Origin: Trichostrongylus colubriformis
Taxonomy: Eukaryota > Nematoda > Chromadorea > Rhabditida > Trichostrongylidae
Assembly (NCBI GenBank): GCA_963978905.1
Contig: OZ022256.1
Location: 18,849,743-18,913,742 of the forward strand
Reading direction: 5' to 3'
Length of the DNA stretch: 64,000 nucleotides
The translations under genes were made by a program, and so were the position numbers. Below the pieces are notes generated by a model that was not told the origin of the DNA, did not search any database, and worked only from the letters and a program-made list of their open reading frames with translations. This document shows, piece after piece, positions 1 to 11,790 of this stretch (the first letter of the stretch is position 1; the number at the start of each line of letters is the position of its first letter).

Positions 1-8
1 GCTTTTAC

Positions 9-2042
9 TTGTCCAATATAGACTGGATAGGATCTTTTGGGTCCTGTAAAGATACTAATGAAATGTACGAGCTGTTTATCTTTGTACTGAAGCATTGCAT
101 ACACATGTTCGTGTCGTCCAAGAGGGTCTGCTTGTCTGCGCACAATTTGCTTCAATATCTTCATTCCCTTTTTGAAAAGAAAACTAGTGCTTATAGGAGG
201 GCAGTGGTGAGTAGAGAAGAGCATGACTGGGGAAAGTACAAGCAATTGTCAACAAAGTTTGAAAAAAGGCTCTTCAAGTCCAACTGTGCGGTTGAGAAAA
301 AAATTGTGGAGTCGCGCAATAAGTCTCTATTATTCAATTACATCAAAGCCAGGATTAACGAAAGAAAGAATATTCCTACACTCAGGAAGGATGACAGTTC
401 ATTGCTATCACCGACCTGGATAAGGCAGAGACTTTTGCTAGTGAGTTTTTGCGAGTCTTTGTGAGGGATGACACACCTAACCTGGCGCTACAAGTTCTGC
501 CATTTTCTGGGAAGATGATGAATTTTGTGGTCTTCAGAAAGCAAGACATTTTGAACTACCTCCTCAAATGGCCCTCAAGTGTTTCTCACACTCCGGACGA
601 AATTCCTCACTTTCATAAAAAATGTTGCGCCCTACATTGTTAGTCCTCTTGAGTTTCTGTTTAATAGGAGTCTTCTCCATGCTGAGGTTCCTCTCAAATG
701 GAAACACTCCTTTGTTACCCCTGTTCCCAAAAAGGCACCGCACAATGAGCCCGCGAATTACAGACCTATAAGCATAACTTCTGTTTTCTGTAGGTTATTT
801 GAAAAGTTCATTAAGGACTCTGTTGTTCAATACTTAGAAAAAAATTACATTTTGCCCGAATGTCAACACGGTTTCAGAAAAGGAAGATCAACAGTTTCGC
901 AGATGCTTTTGTCTCTTGATGATTGGACTACCGCACTAGATGATAAATCATGTGTGGACGTCATCTATTTTGATTTCTCCAAAGCATTTGATAATGTTTT
1001 GGCCACTCGAAATTATTATTTAAGTTGAAGCAGATAGGGATTCACTCTAAGATAACTGATTGGCTCAAGGAATGTCAGATCGCACCTTCCAAGTCCGTGT
1101 AAACAAATCTTTTTCATCCAAAAAGTTATCGTCAAGCGGTGTTCCTCAGGGAGGGGTGTTGTCCCCCACACTGTTTAGTATTTACACGTGCGAGCCCTAT
1201 CGTTAGTGGAGAGTCATGGAGTGACTTGTCAAATGTTTGCCGATGACATAAAAATTTATAAGACAATTACGTCGCCGGCTGATTTTCGGCAACTTCAAAA
1301 AGCTGTGAACGTTGTGTATGACTGGTCCGCTAATTGGGGTCTTCCTATTAGTCTGGAGAAAACCAAAGTGCTAAATTTATTTTAAAATAATGTCAAAAAC
1401 AGGTATTATATAAATGATATACCCGTTGAAGAGGCCGCTGAAGTAAAAGACCTCGGGTTCACCGTTAACAGTAGCCTTAGTTTTGACTCTCATTGTGCCA
1501 AAACAGTAGCTAAAGCCGAGCAACGACTTTTCCTCTTGCTTAGATCGCTTAAGAGCAAGGACCCTACTATTCTGATTAAGGCCTACAAAATATATGTTCG
1601 ACCTATTATGGAGTATGGAACTTGTATATTCTTCCCTCACAAGAAGAAAGTGAGCTTGCTAATTGAACGAGTACAGAACAGTTTCACCAGAAAAATCTTT
1701 CTAAGAGCCCTCGGATTCAGTTATAGTAGTGTACCGCATTCAATCGTTAGGAACAAAATGCTTAATCTAGATTCTCTTTATAAACGTAGGGTGATTAACG
1801 ATTTTATCACTGTTTTCAAAATTATCCACGGTACAATGTCCTATGCCTCTCCTAAATTGTTCACCTTCTTTACTTCATCAACAAGAGGGCAGCACATAAA
1901 GCTTCGTTTGAAAGGTCCCAGGTCTGCTATTCGTAGTAACTTTTTCACCCACCGCGCGGGTTCTGAGTGCGCCAAGATGAGCAAAAATGTTCCCATCTCT
2001 TATCAACTGCCAGCCTTCAGACGAGAAGTATCTCGCTACTAA
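9..2042 (+). pseudogene. CR1-like non-LTR retrotransposon reverse transcriptase, decayed and cut by the window edge
   Basis: The encoded enzyme would copy the element's RNA at a genomic nick. Reverse transcriptase blocks appear in order: NYRPISIT near 760-785, QHGFRKGRST near 860-895, DFSKAFD near 970-990, VPQGGVLSPTLF near 1141-1176, and the catalytic FADD box near 1236-1247. Downstream, the thumb and C-terminal region (YKIYVRPIMEYGT) runs to a stop at 2040-2042. Reading moves between frames (about 450-580, 1020-1190) and there is an in-frame stop at 1383-1385, so it is dead. The motif set and the C-terminal region after the RT suit the CR1/jockey group; the exact clade is inference. The endonuclease domain, if present, lies left of the window. 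No 3' tail or target duplication was recognised. Confidence 0.85.
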
Positions 2043-2640
2043 AGGACGTGAGCTAGTTTGTTCCCACCATTATCAGATCTGCTTATGTTTTTTTGGTTGA
2101 TACTAGTGTTGCTCCTTAACTCTCTCAGTGGTTTCTTCCCTTTAGCGTTCTGATTTTTTTCGGCCCTTCGCCACTTTTTTTTTGTTGTATTTCCACTCCA
2201 TTATCGTTCCAACTTGGTGTTTACTTTGGTGATGCTGTCAGTTTATAACCCACATGTTCCTTGAGCATGTAATAGATGTTAAATGGTAAATGTATTAACT
2301 TCTTTGCTTGCGAATCGAAGCCAGCTGGTGCGAATACATAGGAAATGAGGCCATGCTCACCTAGGCCCTTGAGAATCCAAAGAGCAATAATTGATGGAAG
2401 ACATCCCCTGACTCCCCAGTGATTAGGAGACAACCAATGTGAATCCTCTAGACTATGATTAGCCTACAAGAAGTGACGAATCGTCGACTGGTCGATGTAG
2501 GAGCAGTTGTCAAACGTGAAAGCTCCCGCAAATCAAGATCAGTCACCGTGAATTCTTCCCCTATGGTGTCAAGGTCACGACGGTAATCGATGATGTCCGT
2601 TTGGTGGTTTATTGCGCGTACCTCGGTTTTCTTCGTATTT
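2043..2640. other. Non-coding stretch after the retroelement
   Basis: Short T-rich runs occur near 2150-2185 and could be the retroelement's 3' end. No gene, repeat or RNA recognised otherwise. Confidence 0.4.
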
Positions 2641-2642
2641 AT

Positions 2643-3712
2643 TAAAGGCACACCCCGCAGAACTAGATCATCTGCCTATGAGGTAAGCAAACCACAAGCT
2701 TACGACAATGGGCTTCTAAAGTAATCAAGTTTTCGAGGCAGGACTCACACAAGCTTCCATACCTCATGTCATGGCTTTTGGCCTGGTTTGCTTACCTCGA
2801 GCGCATTTGAAAGGAATTATGTTAAGAACAGCCGGTCTGGTTTGCTGGCCTCTATCTTTAGTCGTCCAAATGGAGTTATTTCAAAAGTGGTGGCTGTTAT
2901 AACGCATGTGCTCGTTTAGAAATTAGCTTTCGCTGTTACTTTCGGTTAATTCAGTCTCTATTCGAATTTCGCGATTCCGAAGAAGTAAAGAAGCGAAGCG
3001 CGCATTGCAGGGGAAGGTAGCCTCGACGCAGGGGCTAAAATGGGTTGTGGCCGAAAATCGTTGGCGAAGTTGCGACATAGGTGTGGACATCGACCCCGTA
3101 TCACATCTGAACGATGTTGCAACGGTAACGTGACCAAAAATCCAGTACCGGTACAAAGACCGTCCACGTTCGGGACAAAAACCGCCGTTCGTCCCCGCAG
3201 TCATCACCATAGCTTCGCTCCTCTCGCGCTGCGACTATGCCATAGGTTTGGCTCTTCTTTAAGTTTTGCGTACTATACTTCACGGGAAGTATGCCATATG
3301 CTCCCTCATACGCGAAGTGCGCAGACAGAGCGACGGAACGCGAGATAGTGTTATGACAACGAGCAACGATGGAACGCGTCCTGGCGCGGAAACCCTGACT
3401 ACTGTATGAGCCAATGGTCAGAAGTGTCTGATTTGCTTGCGTCGCTGCCTACTTCGCTGAGGCAGATATACGTGAATAACTGTACAATCTTTACCCTTTT
3501 ATCCGCCACTGCACCTCCTCACCGACAAGTTCGAATCCTCTCCAAAGCCTCGTTCCTAGCCCCAGTGCTCGTACGAGGCTATGGTAAGATGGCCCTAGTC
3601 TTGAACTGCCATAAATTTTCGTTCTTTTTTTCTTCTTGCTGAGCGAATAAGGGCCCCTACTTTCAGTAAGGGACGACACTGCTCAGAATTTATCGCGAGA
3701 TGTGTCTTTGAG
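2643..3712. repeat. Possible diverged MITE or transposon with TTAAAGGCACACC-type ends
   Basis: The left end reads TTAAAGGCACACC near 2643 and the right end carries TTTATCGCGAGATGTGTCTT near 3690-3712. The reverse complement of the right end resembles the terminal sequence of the clearer family members at 52626-52939 and 56743-57234. The interior, including a GC-richer part at 2960-3340, holds no protein I recognise. Pairing the two ends as one element is inference; they may belong to separate insertions. Confidence 0.3.
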
Positions 3713-3746
3713 GTGAACTCATGTATCCATTCAAAGTCTTCCACAG

Positions 3747-4319
3747 GTCAAAGGATTGATCGATCTCCTACTCGCGAAGTGCGTTCCGACGGCTTTCCTC
3801 ACCACCACATTCCGAGATCACCCAGAGCTAAACGCAATCCATAATGAGACCTTGTACGACTGACACCTGGTCAGTGGTACCAAAGCAGAGGACCGTCAGA
3901 TGTTTTTCAGCGATCCGTTGTCCGAACTCAAAAATCTCTTCCGTTTTCGTGGAAGTGACCGGGATGTTCAAGAGGACCTTGAGCGGTTCCCTTTATAAGA
4001 AAGAAGAGGCCACGGTCTGCCGGCAGATTATCCGGGCTCTGATTGACAAGAAAATCAACTCCCCTTCACTGGCAATCATCGTGTTCTATCGAGAGCAGTT
4101 CCGTCTGCTCGAGCCCTTCGCTAAGAGCACCAGCAAGACGACATCTATACCGTCAACTAGGTGCAGGGTAGGGAGAAGGACATCGTCGTTCTCCTTAGTA
4201 CCAAGACGGTATCCGATCCTGAAGGCGAAGACTTCATCAATGACCCACGTCGACTTAATGTGACCTTGATGCGTTGTCGTTACGGCCACTTTGTTTTAGG
4301 ACACGAGGAGACCCTCTAA
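3747..4319 (+). pseudogene. Upf1/ZNFX1-type SF1 helicase C-terminal domain, remnant
   Basis: SF1 helicases of this group unwind RNA or RNA-DNA duplexes using ATP. Only the second RecA-like domain is left. In frame order: LTTTFRDHPELN (about 3798-3833, the position of the R-x-HP-x-L motif), then FYREQFRLLEPF (about 4084-4119), then YTVN-stop-VQGREKDIV (motif V, 4146-4187), then DPRRLNVTLMRCRYG (motif VI with its arginines, about 4242-4286), ending at a stop at 4317-4319. Breaks are a TGA at 3861-3863, a TAG at 4158-4160 inside motif V, and frame shifts near 3990 and 4130. The Walker A and B half is absent upstream. No introns are apparent, so a retrocopy or captured transposon passenger is possible. 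Family assignment rests on motif spacing. Confidence 0.8.
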
Positions 4320-6760
4320 CGCCTGCGCTACTGCCGTCAAATCGTCTAAATGGGCTCACAACGGCGCCGCCACGTCCCCCGCAGCCGCTCTACACACTCC
4401 CATCCACTATGGTCCCTCCCTTTTTTCCACAATTTTTGGTGAATACCTTTCTGATTTTGCCTATTTTTTCCGTCTTCTTCTCTCATACTATTTTTATTTC
4501 TTTTCAGACCGAGGACGGACTTGGGATGAGAGGGAGGTGTAGGCATTCACGGAAGTAGATTCCTCCATGAGTGCTGAGTCACCAAAATTCTTCAGTATCG
4601 CGTTATGAATGCCGCTGTATTTGAGGACCTTGCCCGGCCGGTACGAGAGCAGGAAGACGCAGCTGCCGCCGACTACTACCTCGTCGGCCCGAACACCCAT
4701 TCCTGCCGGTCTGTCAGACCTCGCCTCTTGAACTCATCACCTTCGATCGCCAGGCATCGACCCCTGGGGTCTCCGAGAAGCAATGATCTGTTATTGTGCA
4801 ATCTGATACTCAGTTCATAATAAACATATAATACTCTGTCGTTGGTCTCACACACCATATGGTGATCCTGTGGCTAAGCCACGAACATGACTCTCCTATT
4901 CCTCTCAACGAAGCTGATTTCAATAGTCGTTCACCCACTGATAGTGCGAAAAAGGAACAAAAGAACTGACGTTCCACGATTTTCTTTTTAAAAAAACAAC
5001 AATTCGACTTTTCTTTCAGCTTTTTATATTCAAACACAAAATGAAAATGGGCCGTATCCATCGTTATAAGAGCAGAAATCTAGACGCATAAAGGTGTTCA
5101 GTATATGTGCGTGAGTCAAATTCAAACATTTATGTCGTATTGCTCTCCCTAACAAATGAAACTCTAGTAATTCAAGAGTGAGGCGAGGACGAGGGTTTGT
5201 TTTAACAATCGATACGACAAATGATTTACGAGTAATGCAGTCATAACGAGATATTAGATACAAACAAAAGCATCCTAGTAGTCTGCTACACTCAGGCTGG
5301 TGGCATTTGTCGTGAAATAGGGGATGGCAGGGTCAAAGGTAGTGCACGGCTTCCTGGCAGTCGGTGTCGGGGGTGTTGGAAAACACACCCGCTGCACATA
5401 AATTACACCTCCGACAACAACCGTAATCCGACGCCTAGATAAATCGACTTTAGAGTCCTGTCGATCACGATAGAGCGAAGTAAGTTCTCCATACATCTCC
5501 ATATATGGACACTTCTGAATACTTCAAACCTTACCTATAGCCCATCTTTCAAACAGCTTAAATTGTTTTCTCATTGCGTCACTTTGACCTATCTATTGGC
5601 CGCTTGCTTTCCCTAGTGATTGCGTACTTCTCGATATGGGTTTTCAGTTGAGGAAAATTTTAAAGTGTTTCACTTCGAAAGATCATAACTTCTTTCAAAC
5701 TCAACCATATGAACGCGGTCTTGTTGCCCGGCGGGGTCTGCGAGGTTGCTTTTGAATGACCACCTGAACTGTGCCATATCTTCGAATAAAAGAAGAAACC
5801 TTGAGGAAAGCCAGTTGAGGAAATTTTTCTTCGTCGAATTTGTGTGATCTCCCCACGATTCTTCCGAAAAATCGATTCATTGTTACTGAAATTTCTCTAG
5901 TATGCATCCTTCTCTCTCGGAGGCCTAGTGAGGAGGTGGGGGGCAGAAAGCGTCGGTCAGCTTCTCTGTGGTATGCACCATGCATAAGTATCATCCGTGT
6001 CTCAATGAATACAAACGTTTTTCCGGTCCGCATAGTGGCCGTCGTAGTAAGTTGTGAAAGAAGTCCATGTCAGCTAATTTTTTCGTTTTCCCCATTGTTT
6101 TTAAAGTGTCCATCCACGGCAGTACCCCTTGATACATATCGCTTTCCACGGTTAATCGGTGAATTGCGGAGGTGTCTCTGCACGTGATTTCGGTGTGTGT
6201 GGAATCCTTGCATCAGCGCTATAAAATCGTTGCTCTAGTGATAATGCACAGCGTACAACTTGACTTCATGGCGAATAAGCAGAGGAGTGCGGAAAGTGGA
6301 GTAAAATCACATGGACCACTTGGTTTTTTAGTGTCTTAAGAGTGGATCCGCTCTAACTTACTTCTTGCGTTCTTCACGAAAGATATAAAAGAGCATAGGA
6401 TTGGAAGAACCTCCAAATTTCAAAAAAAAAACATTGGCACCCGTCATCTGCGTCTTCAAGGTTCGAGATCAGTTCTAGGAGGATTCCTCGGCGGTAACGT
6501 GGTTTAGGAGGGATACTCATAGTCGCGCTGTCACCCCTACTCGATACTATTCTGGAGTCATCATTTTGTACACTCAAATGTATATTTCTACCTGAGTCTT
6601 ACTTGATGGGGGTAGTGGCTTCCCCCTAAACAAAGGCTCAGGCTGAAAGAATAGTCCAAAACAGCGCCGGCCGCTGAGCAGCGTGCAATGCCCTTCCAAC
6701 TACATTAGCACCTACTCCTTATGGTCCTGTATACTTGTCACTATCCTACTATATATAATT
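4320..6760. other. Long non-coding stretch
   Basis: A good-looking pyrimidine-rich acceptor ending CAG occurs near 4505, but no exon could be built on it. A solo MITE end reading ATGAACGCGGTC is at about 5709-5720, matching the family at 61141-61678. No gene or RNA recognised. Confidence 0.4.
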
Positions 6761-7260
6761 CGCTTAGTATGTCTGTGTGTGTGTCTGTGTGTGTGTTTGT
6801 CCGTCTGTCACGAAATTCATATCTCGCGTCGCAGCAAAGCTGGGACGCTGAATTTTACAAGTGATATAGGGGGTGCCAAGGGAACCTCAGCGGTGGTGGA
6901 TCGAAAGTGATGGCAACTGATAGGGGCTGATAAGAAGCCTCGGAAGGCAAATGTCACCAAATCCGTTTCGCCTTTGGGGTTGATCCTAAAGCGCTGACAC
7001 CCATACGTGTCTTGCGGGATGGAGCAGGAACATTAATGGTGGATGACCAGCATTGATAACGGTTGATAAGTTTCGATAAGGAGCGTAAAAAGGCTAGAGT
7101 CGTCAAATTCGTTTCGCCTTTCGCGTCGATCCAGGAGCGCTGACACTCATGGGTGTTTAGCAGGGTGGGACGGGGACATTAATAGTGGGTGATCCAAACT
7201 GATAATGGTTGATAAGCTTCGATTAGGAGCGTGAGAAAGGGAAATGTCACCGAGGCCGGC
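6752..7260 (+). repeat. Microsatellite plus 146-bp tandem repeat cassette, copy 1
   Basis: A TATATATAAT stretch at 6752 leads into a short degenerate TGTC/TGTG microsatellite (about 6768-6810). Three units of a tandem repeat follow, starting at about 6813, 6959 and 7105, with a fourth start near 7252. The spacing is 146-147 bases. The units share GATAAG-type blocks and CGCTGACACYCAT (units 2-3). Unit 1 closely matches the array at 8811-9260, so both are copies of one cassette. Confidence 0.8.
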
Positions 7261-8466
7261 TTGCTTCTACGGCTAACAGTGGAATGTTCATATTCGCAGG
7301 TATTGTAGGGTACGGGCACCTCAATGGCACTGTTGGGTACAGGAGCCTCAGTGAAACTGATAACGGCTTACAGTGACTGATAAGAACCGTTAGGAATTGG
7401 ATGGGATGAAATCCTTGCTAACAGTGTACGCGCGCTTTAGCAAAAGCGTCTGATGCGCAGTGGCATCGGGTGAACATATTTTGTTTATGTTCTGATATCA
7501 CTGACCGAAGTATCGATCGCTGAATGCCTGGCGTTCCAAAAAATGGTGCGTTTCTCTTGATAATGCGATCTTCATTGATAATCATGATACAACCTATTTT
7601 TGTGATAGCCAAGCAAGCGGTTCACTCGGAATCATTTTCTAATGCGGTACTTGCAGTAACACTGGGTATCGACCGCTAGACTATGTAAAATTTCAAGTAG
7701 TGAAGCATGTTTACGAATACGATAAACATCGATAAGCGGGATATGGCCTACCATCAATGTGTACGAATTGGATTCTCAGCAAGTGATCTATTTGTTACCA
7801 ATCGATGCAATCGAATGCAAAACTATCAATTTCCAAAATACGCAAACTCCCAATGATGACCAGTTGGCTGGCGCACACTACTATCAGATTATAGGCTGGC
7901 CTAACCTAAACCTGAAGGGTGTGTAGCGGTATGTAAATAATTACAAGAGATGGCTATACATATTTATTATATAAAATACATAATATTAAGATATGGGATA
8001 GGAAGGGGGAAGACGAGGGAGAGGACACGACGGGCCATGGTCAGGCGACCATTGCGACTGCCGTCCGTTCACCTCCGTTGACCTCTGCCAGCTGCTGCGC
8101 CGTGGGCGACAGGTGCGGGGCACTTGGGTGGCCTCGCTACTCACGGCTCGGACCCGACATCTCCATTCCTTCAGTAAGCTCGTCCTCGAGCTTAGGATAC
8201 CATTCCATTATGCGAACGCTCCATGTATTCATCCAACGACTGGGGAGCATTGGTGAGTAATTATGAATGATGACATACGGAAAAAAACGTCACTGAGTTT
8301 AGAGAGCCGCTACAAGGCTACGTCTATTCTCATGACCTCTTGATTACTCCTATCGCCATGGAAGTATTCTGATTGGACACACATGACGGATACTAACCAC
8401 TGAAGGCTGATGGAGAAGCAGTACACGGTAGATAAAAAGGCACAATGGACATAGAGGTACAACTGG
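7261..8466. other. Non-coding sequence between the two cassettes
   Basis: The block at about 7971-8003, ending GATATGGGATAGG, resembles the sequence after the second array at 9275-9301, ending GTATGGGATAGG. It may mark the shared right end of the cassette-bearing element. Nothing else recognised. Confidence 0.35.
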
Positions 8467-8485
8467 TTATATATAATCGGCTTAA

Positions 8486-8807
<322 letters not shown>

Positions 8808-8810
8808 ACG

Positions 8811-9262
8811 AAACTCATATCTCGCGTCGCAGTAGAGCTGGGACCCTGAATTTTTAAAGTGATATAGGGGGTAGTAAGGGGACATCAACGGTGAGGGAAC
8901 GGAAGTGATAGCAACTGACAACAGCTGATAAGGAGCCTTGAAAGGCAAATGCGGGGAAATTCATATCTCGCGTCGCAGCAAAGCTGGGACCCTGGATTTT
9001 TAAAGTGATATGGGGGATAGTAAGGGGACATCAACGATGAGGGAACGGAAGTGATAGCAACTGACAACAGCTGATAAGGAGCCTTGAAAGGCGAATGCGG
9101 GGAAATTCATATCTCGCGTCGCAGCAAAGCTGGGACCCTGGATTTTTAAGGTAATATAGGAGGTAGTAAGGGGACATCAACGGTGAGGGAACGGAAGTGA
9201 TAGCAGCTGATAAGAGCTGATAAGGAGCGTGGAAAGGCGAATGGGGGGGAAATTCATACCTC
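8811..9262 (+). repeat. 146-bp tandem repeat array, three units plus the start of a fourth
   Basis: Unit starts (AAAYTCATAYCTCG) are at 8811, 8957, 9103 and 9250, giving periods of 146, 146 and 147. Units 1-3 share CTCGCGTCGCAG and GCTGGGACCCTG near their start and GATAAGGAGC near their end. They are nearly identical, unlike the older array at 6813-7252, so this array is younger or more recently homogenised. The fourth unit breaks off after about 13 bases. Confidence 0.93.
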
Positions 9263-9479
9263 GTAATAATCTCGTATAATATATTACAAGTATGGGATAG
9301 GTAAAGCATGAGCGAAGAAATAAGGGGCGCACATATACAATGTTACGCCCTGCACACAGTGGGCGGGGCGCGTGCTATGGTAAGCAGGTAGTTGCAGGAG
9401 CAGCTGAAGAAGACCCGTCGTCAGTTGGTCAAAATATAAAGCGAAATGTGCCGGCCTGAGGGGGAGATATGCTTCAACA

Positions 9480-9960
9480 CACGCGAAAATCGGCTCGCCG
9501 CTTACGTGGTGAGCCTAGAGTCGCCCCTATAAGGCCAGCGTAGCCGGCTTTCGGACCGGCGCAGCCGACCCCCAGGCCGCCGGAGGCGGCTTTCAGGCCA
9601 GCGAAGCCGGTCCGAACCAGTGGGATTGGCCGGCTCACGCCGGCCAATCCGACTGGTATAAGTACAACACAGGAGATCATGAGCACGGCGCATCCTGAAC
9701 TATCTCGCAGAACAAGGGCTTCGCCCCCTGGGGTTGGGGTATGGTACGGAGCAGCAGCCTCCGGTCCAGGCAGACGGTCGACTCCTAGCTTCCTCGCTCG
9801 GTCCGATCGGCACGCCCTGAAACACTTGCATGAGTCATCGGAAAAGCATGCCGAGCCGTCTGCACGGCGCGGCTTACACTCCTTGGGTTCGTCACGCCTC
9901 TGTAGAAAATGAATGTGCGTGAATTGTATCTCATCTTCTTGAGAATTTCGACATACCGAA
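9480..9960. other. GC-rich island with short imperfect repeats and a hairpin
   Basis: Base composition is sharply higher in G+C than its neighbours. At about 9530-9620 there are imperfect repeats around GGCCAGCGNAGCCGG. An inverted repeat at 9617-9656 has arms CCAGTNGGATTGGCCGG with a short loop. Both strands have open frames (for example minus 10016-9474, 180 codons), but these are what a stop-poor GC-rich stretch gives. No domain recognised. It could be a promoter island, a MITE or foreign sequence. Confidence 0.4.
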
Positions 9961-10349
9961 AACAGATTTACATTCTGCTTTTGCCTTTTGTTCAAAAACC
10001 AATGTAAGTCCTTCAAAATGGTCCATCAAAACGGCGCATAACTTTCAGCGTCGCCCGCTTATTCGTCCTTTACACCATGTAAAGAACTCTACAGCATGCA
10101 AACCACACCTACTATTTTAGCACCCTCAGTTTGTTTGCGCAAAAAAAAGCCCTACTATACAGGTTGAAAACAAAGCTATACCGAAAGTTGCGCTCCGGAG
10201 TCGATTTATCAAGGCGTCAGGTCACGGTGATTGCCGGAAGTACGCAAATACACTTGTGAGGGGTGTGTTTTTACGTATTGCGCTAGGATTGGCGTTCTGG
10301 TGTTCTAAACTAAATACCTTTCTTTCCTTTTAAGGGTCATCATGTGTAG

Positions 10350-10606
10350 TTTGCCTAACAATTACTGGGTCATTTAAATGGGGGGAGGGAGACGCAACTT
10401 CGCGTCCACGTCGAAGCTTCTTTCCCTTCCTAGGCTTAAGCTAAAATTGATATCCCTCCTCCCACATGAAAATGCATTTTCAAAGCATAGGTCTCATCTG
10501 ATTTTGTCTAAGCTAGGGAGGGAAAGAAGCTTTGACGTCGGTGAAAATTTTGCGTCTACCCCCCCCCCTTTATTTAACCCCAATTATTGAATTTCCGGTG
10601 CCAATG
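10350..10606. mobile_element. Palindromic MITE (GACGC family), copy 1
   Basis: The left arm contains GGGAGACGCAACTTCG and TCTTTCCCTTCCTAGGCTTA (10386-10439). The right arm holds the reverse complement, with AAAATTTTGCGTCTACCC at 10545-10562. Weaker complementarity continues outward to about 10350 and 10606. No coding capacity. The same arms recur at 12178-12402. Confidence 0.8.
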
Positions 10607-10952
10607 CAGTTGGGGGTGAGGGTGCACTCATTACCGCGCTATCGTCACGCACACGCACTCGATTCCGCTCTGCTATCATAGTTTAAACACTGGAATGTAT
10701 ATTCTGTCTAAGCTGAACTTTAGGGATAGAAGGGGCTTTCCCTCAAATTAAGGTCAAGACTCACAAGTCTGGGTAAACATAGCGAGCACGGTGGAGTGCC
10801 CCCACCCTCCTCATCTACATTAGTACCGAATTTTTCCATATCCTACCTTCTTCTGTGCCTAGCTTAGTGTCTCTGTTTTCTTCTGTTGCGTTCACGAACA
10901 GGGTCCACATTATTCATCCAAGTCTGCTTCAACGTTACCCTGTGCTTCGCAT

Positions 10953-11353
10953 ATTGAGTTCGGGAGAGAAACAGCTTCGAGGTTGGTGAAAAACTCCCTA
11001 TGGGAAGCCCCTTTTGTGGAACACCTATGAAGCTCCTTCCTTCTTCTCAATTTTTAATTCCCTCCCTTTATATACTGCGTTAAATCTGTGGCCGCACCGG
11101 CCATGCATTTTTCGGAGTTGCTGGACACAGTGTCGCGGGGGGGGGGTGGGATACACGACTCGCGTTTTCTGCCGCATGTTCACATATACGTTAGAAAGAG
11201 TAAAGGACGCTGTCACGGTTCCATTCATGCGGCTTATAATGGCAGTGCCTCTTTTCAAGTAGGGGGAGGAGATGTGCATCTCATTTCAAGCCTAGGGAGG
11301 GAAAAGAGCTTCTCAATCGTGAAAGAACTTCTTTGACCAAAGGGCCCGCGCAA
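10953..11353. repeat. Half copies of the GACGC-family MITE
   Basis: Sequence at 10953-11020 (GAGAGAAACAGCTTCGAGG) and at 11240-11353 (GCCTAGGGAGGGAAAAGAGC, then GTGAAAGAACTTC and TTTGACCAAAGGGC) each match one arm of the element at 12178-12402. They look like the two ends of a disrupted copy. The interior 11020-11240 shows nothing else. Confidence 0.5.
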
Positions 11354-11646
11354 TGAGAAGTGAACCATCCACCCGAAGATCCTCGCTCCACCGCCATGTT
11401 TTTCATGTTTGTATGTATAGATCATGTGCAGTGGTCTCTAACGTTGGATCATAAGGTGTCAAGTGATGTCTCCTTCCTACACCCCCGACCCGACCCCTGT
11501 GGAACTTCTGCTGAGCAGTTTGTATGAAGCTCTTTCGTGGTAGAAGTATAGGATTTAAAAGCATCAGTGAGTGACCCTTATATCTGCTCCTATTGTACTC
11601 ATTGTGATCCCTTTAATCGATGTCATTCGTTTTTGAGGTGCTGTAA

Positions 11647-11763
11647 GACCGCGTTCATAGCCATCGTGATTGGCGCATCGGCGAATGTACACAGGATACA
11701 CATTGATCACAATGAGACGCCGGAGCGCCGATGCGCCCATCACGATGGCTATGAACGCGGCCT
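11647..11763. mobile_element. Short palindromic MITE directly upstream of the Iwr1 gene
   Basis: Arms of about 37 bases begin GACCGCGTTCATAGCCATCG at 11647 and end CGATGGCTATGAACGCGG at 11760, around a loop of about 40 bases. The terminal GGCCGCGTTCATA motif is shared with the elements at 59365-59438 and 61141-61678. The flanking triplets are TAA and TAT, compatible with a three-base target duplication that has drifted. The element ends 28 bases before the Iwr1 start codon. Confidence 0.85.
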
Positions 11764-11769
11764 ATAGTA

Positions 11770-11790
11770 CGTTTGTCATTTTCAGGAAAC
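11770..11790 (+). promoter_or_regulatory. Probable spliced-leader trans-splice acceptor of the Iwr1 gene
   Basis: TTTGTCATTTTCAG ends at 11785, followed by GAAAC and the ATG at 11791. A strong nematode 3' splice site this close to a start codon, with no upstream coding exon, is the usual arrangement for SL1 trans-splicing. No TATA-like promoter could be chosen with confidence; the region just upstream is the MITE at 11647-11763. Confidence 0.65.

Noticed and set aside
3510..3560. GTTCGAATCC, a possible tRNA T arm
   Set aside because: No A box, anticodon arm or pairing acceptor stem around it.
9474..10016. 180-codon minus-strand frame
   Set aside because: It lies in the GC-rich island where stops are rare, has overlapping frames on both strands, and shows no domain or splice context.
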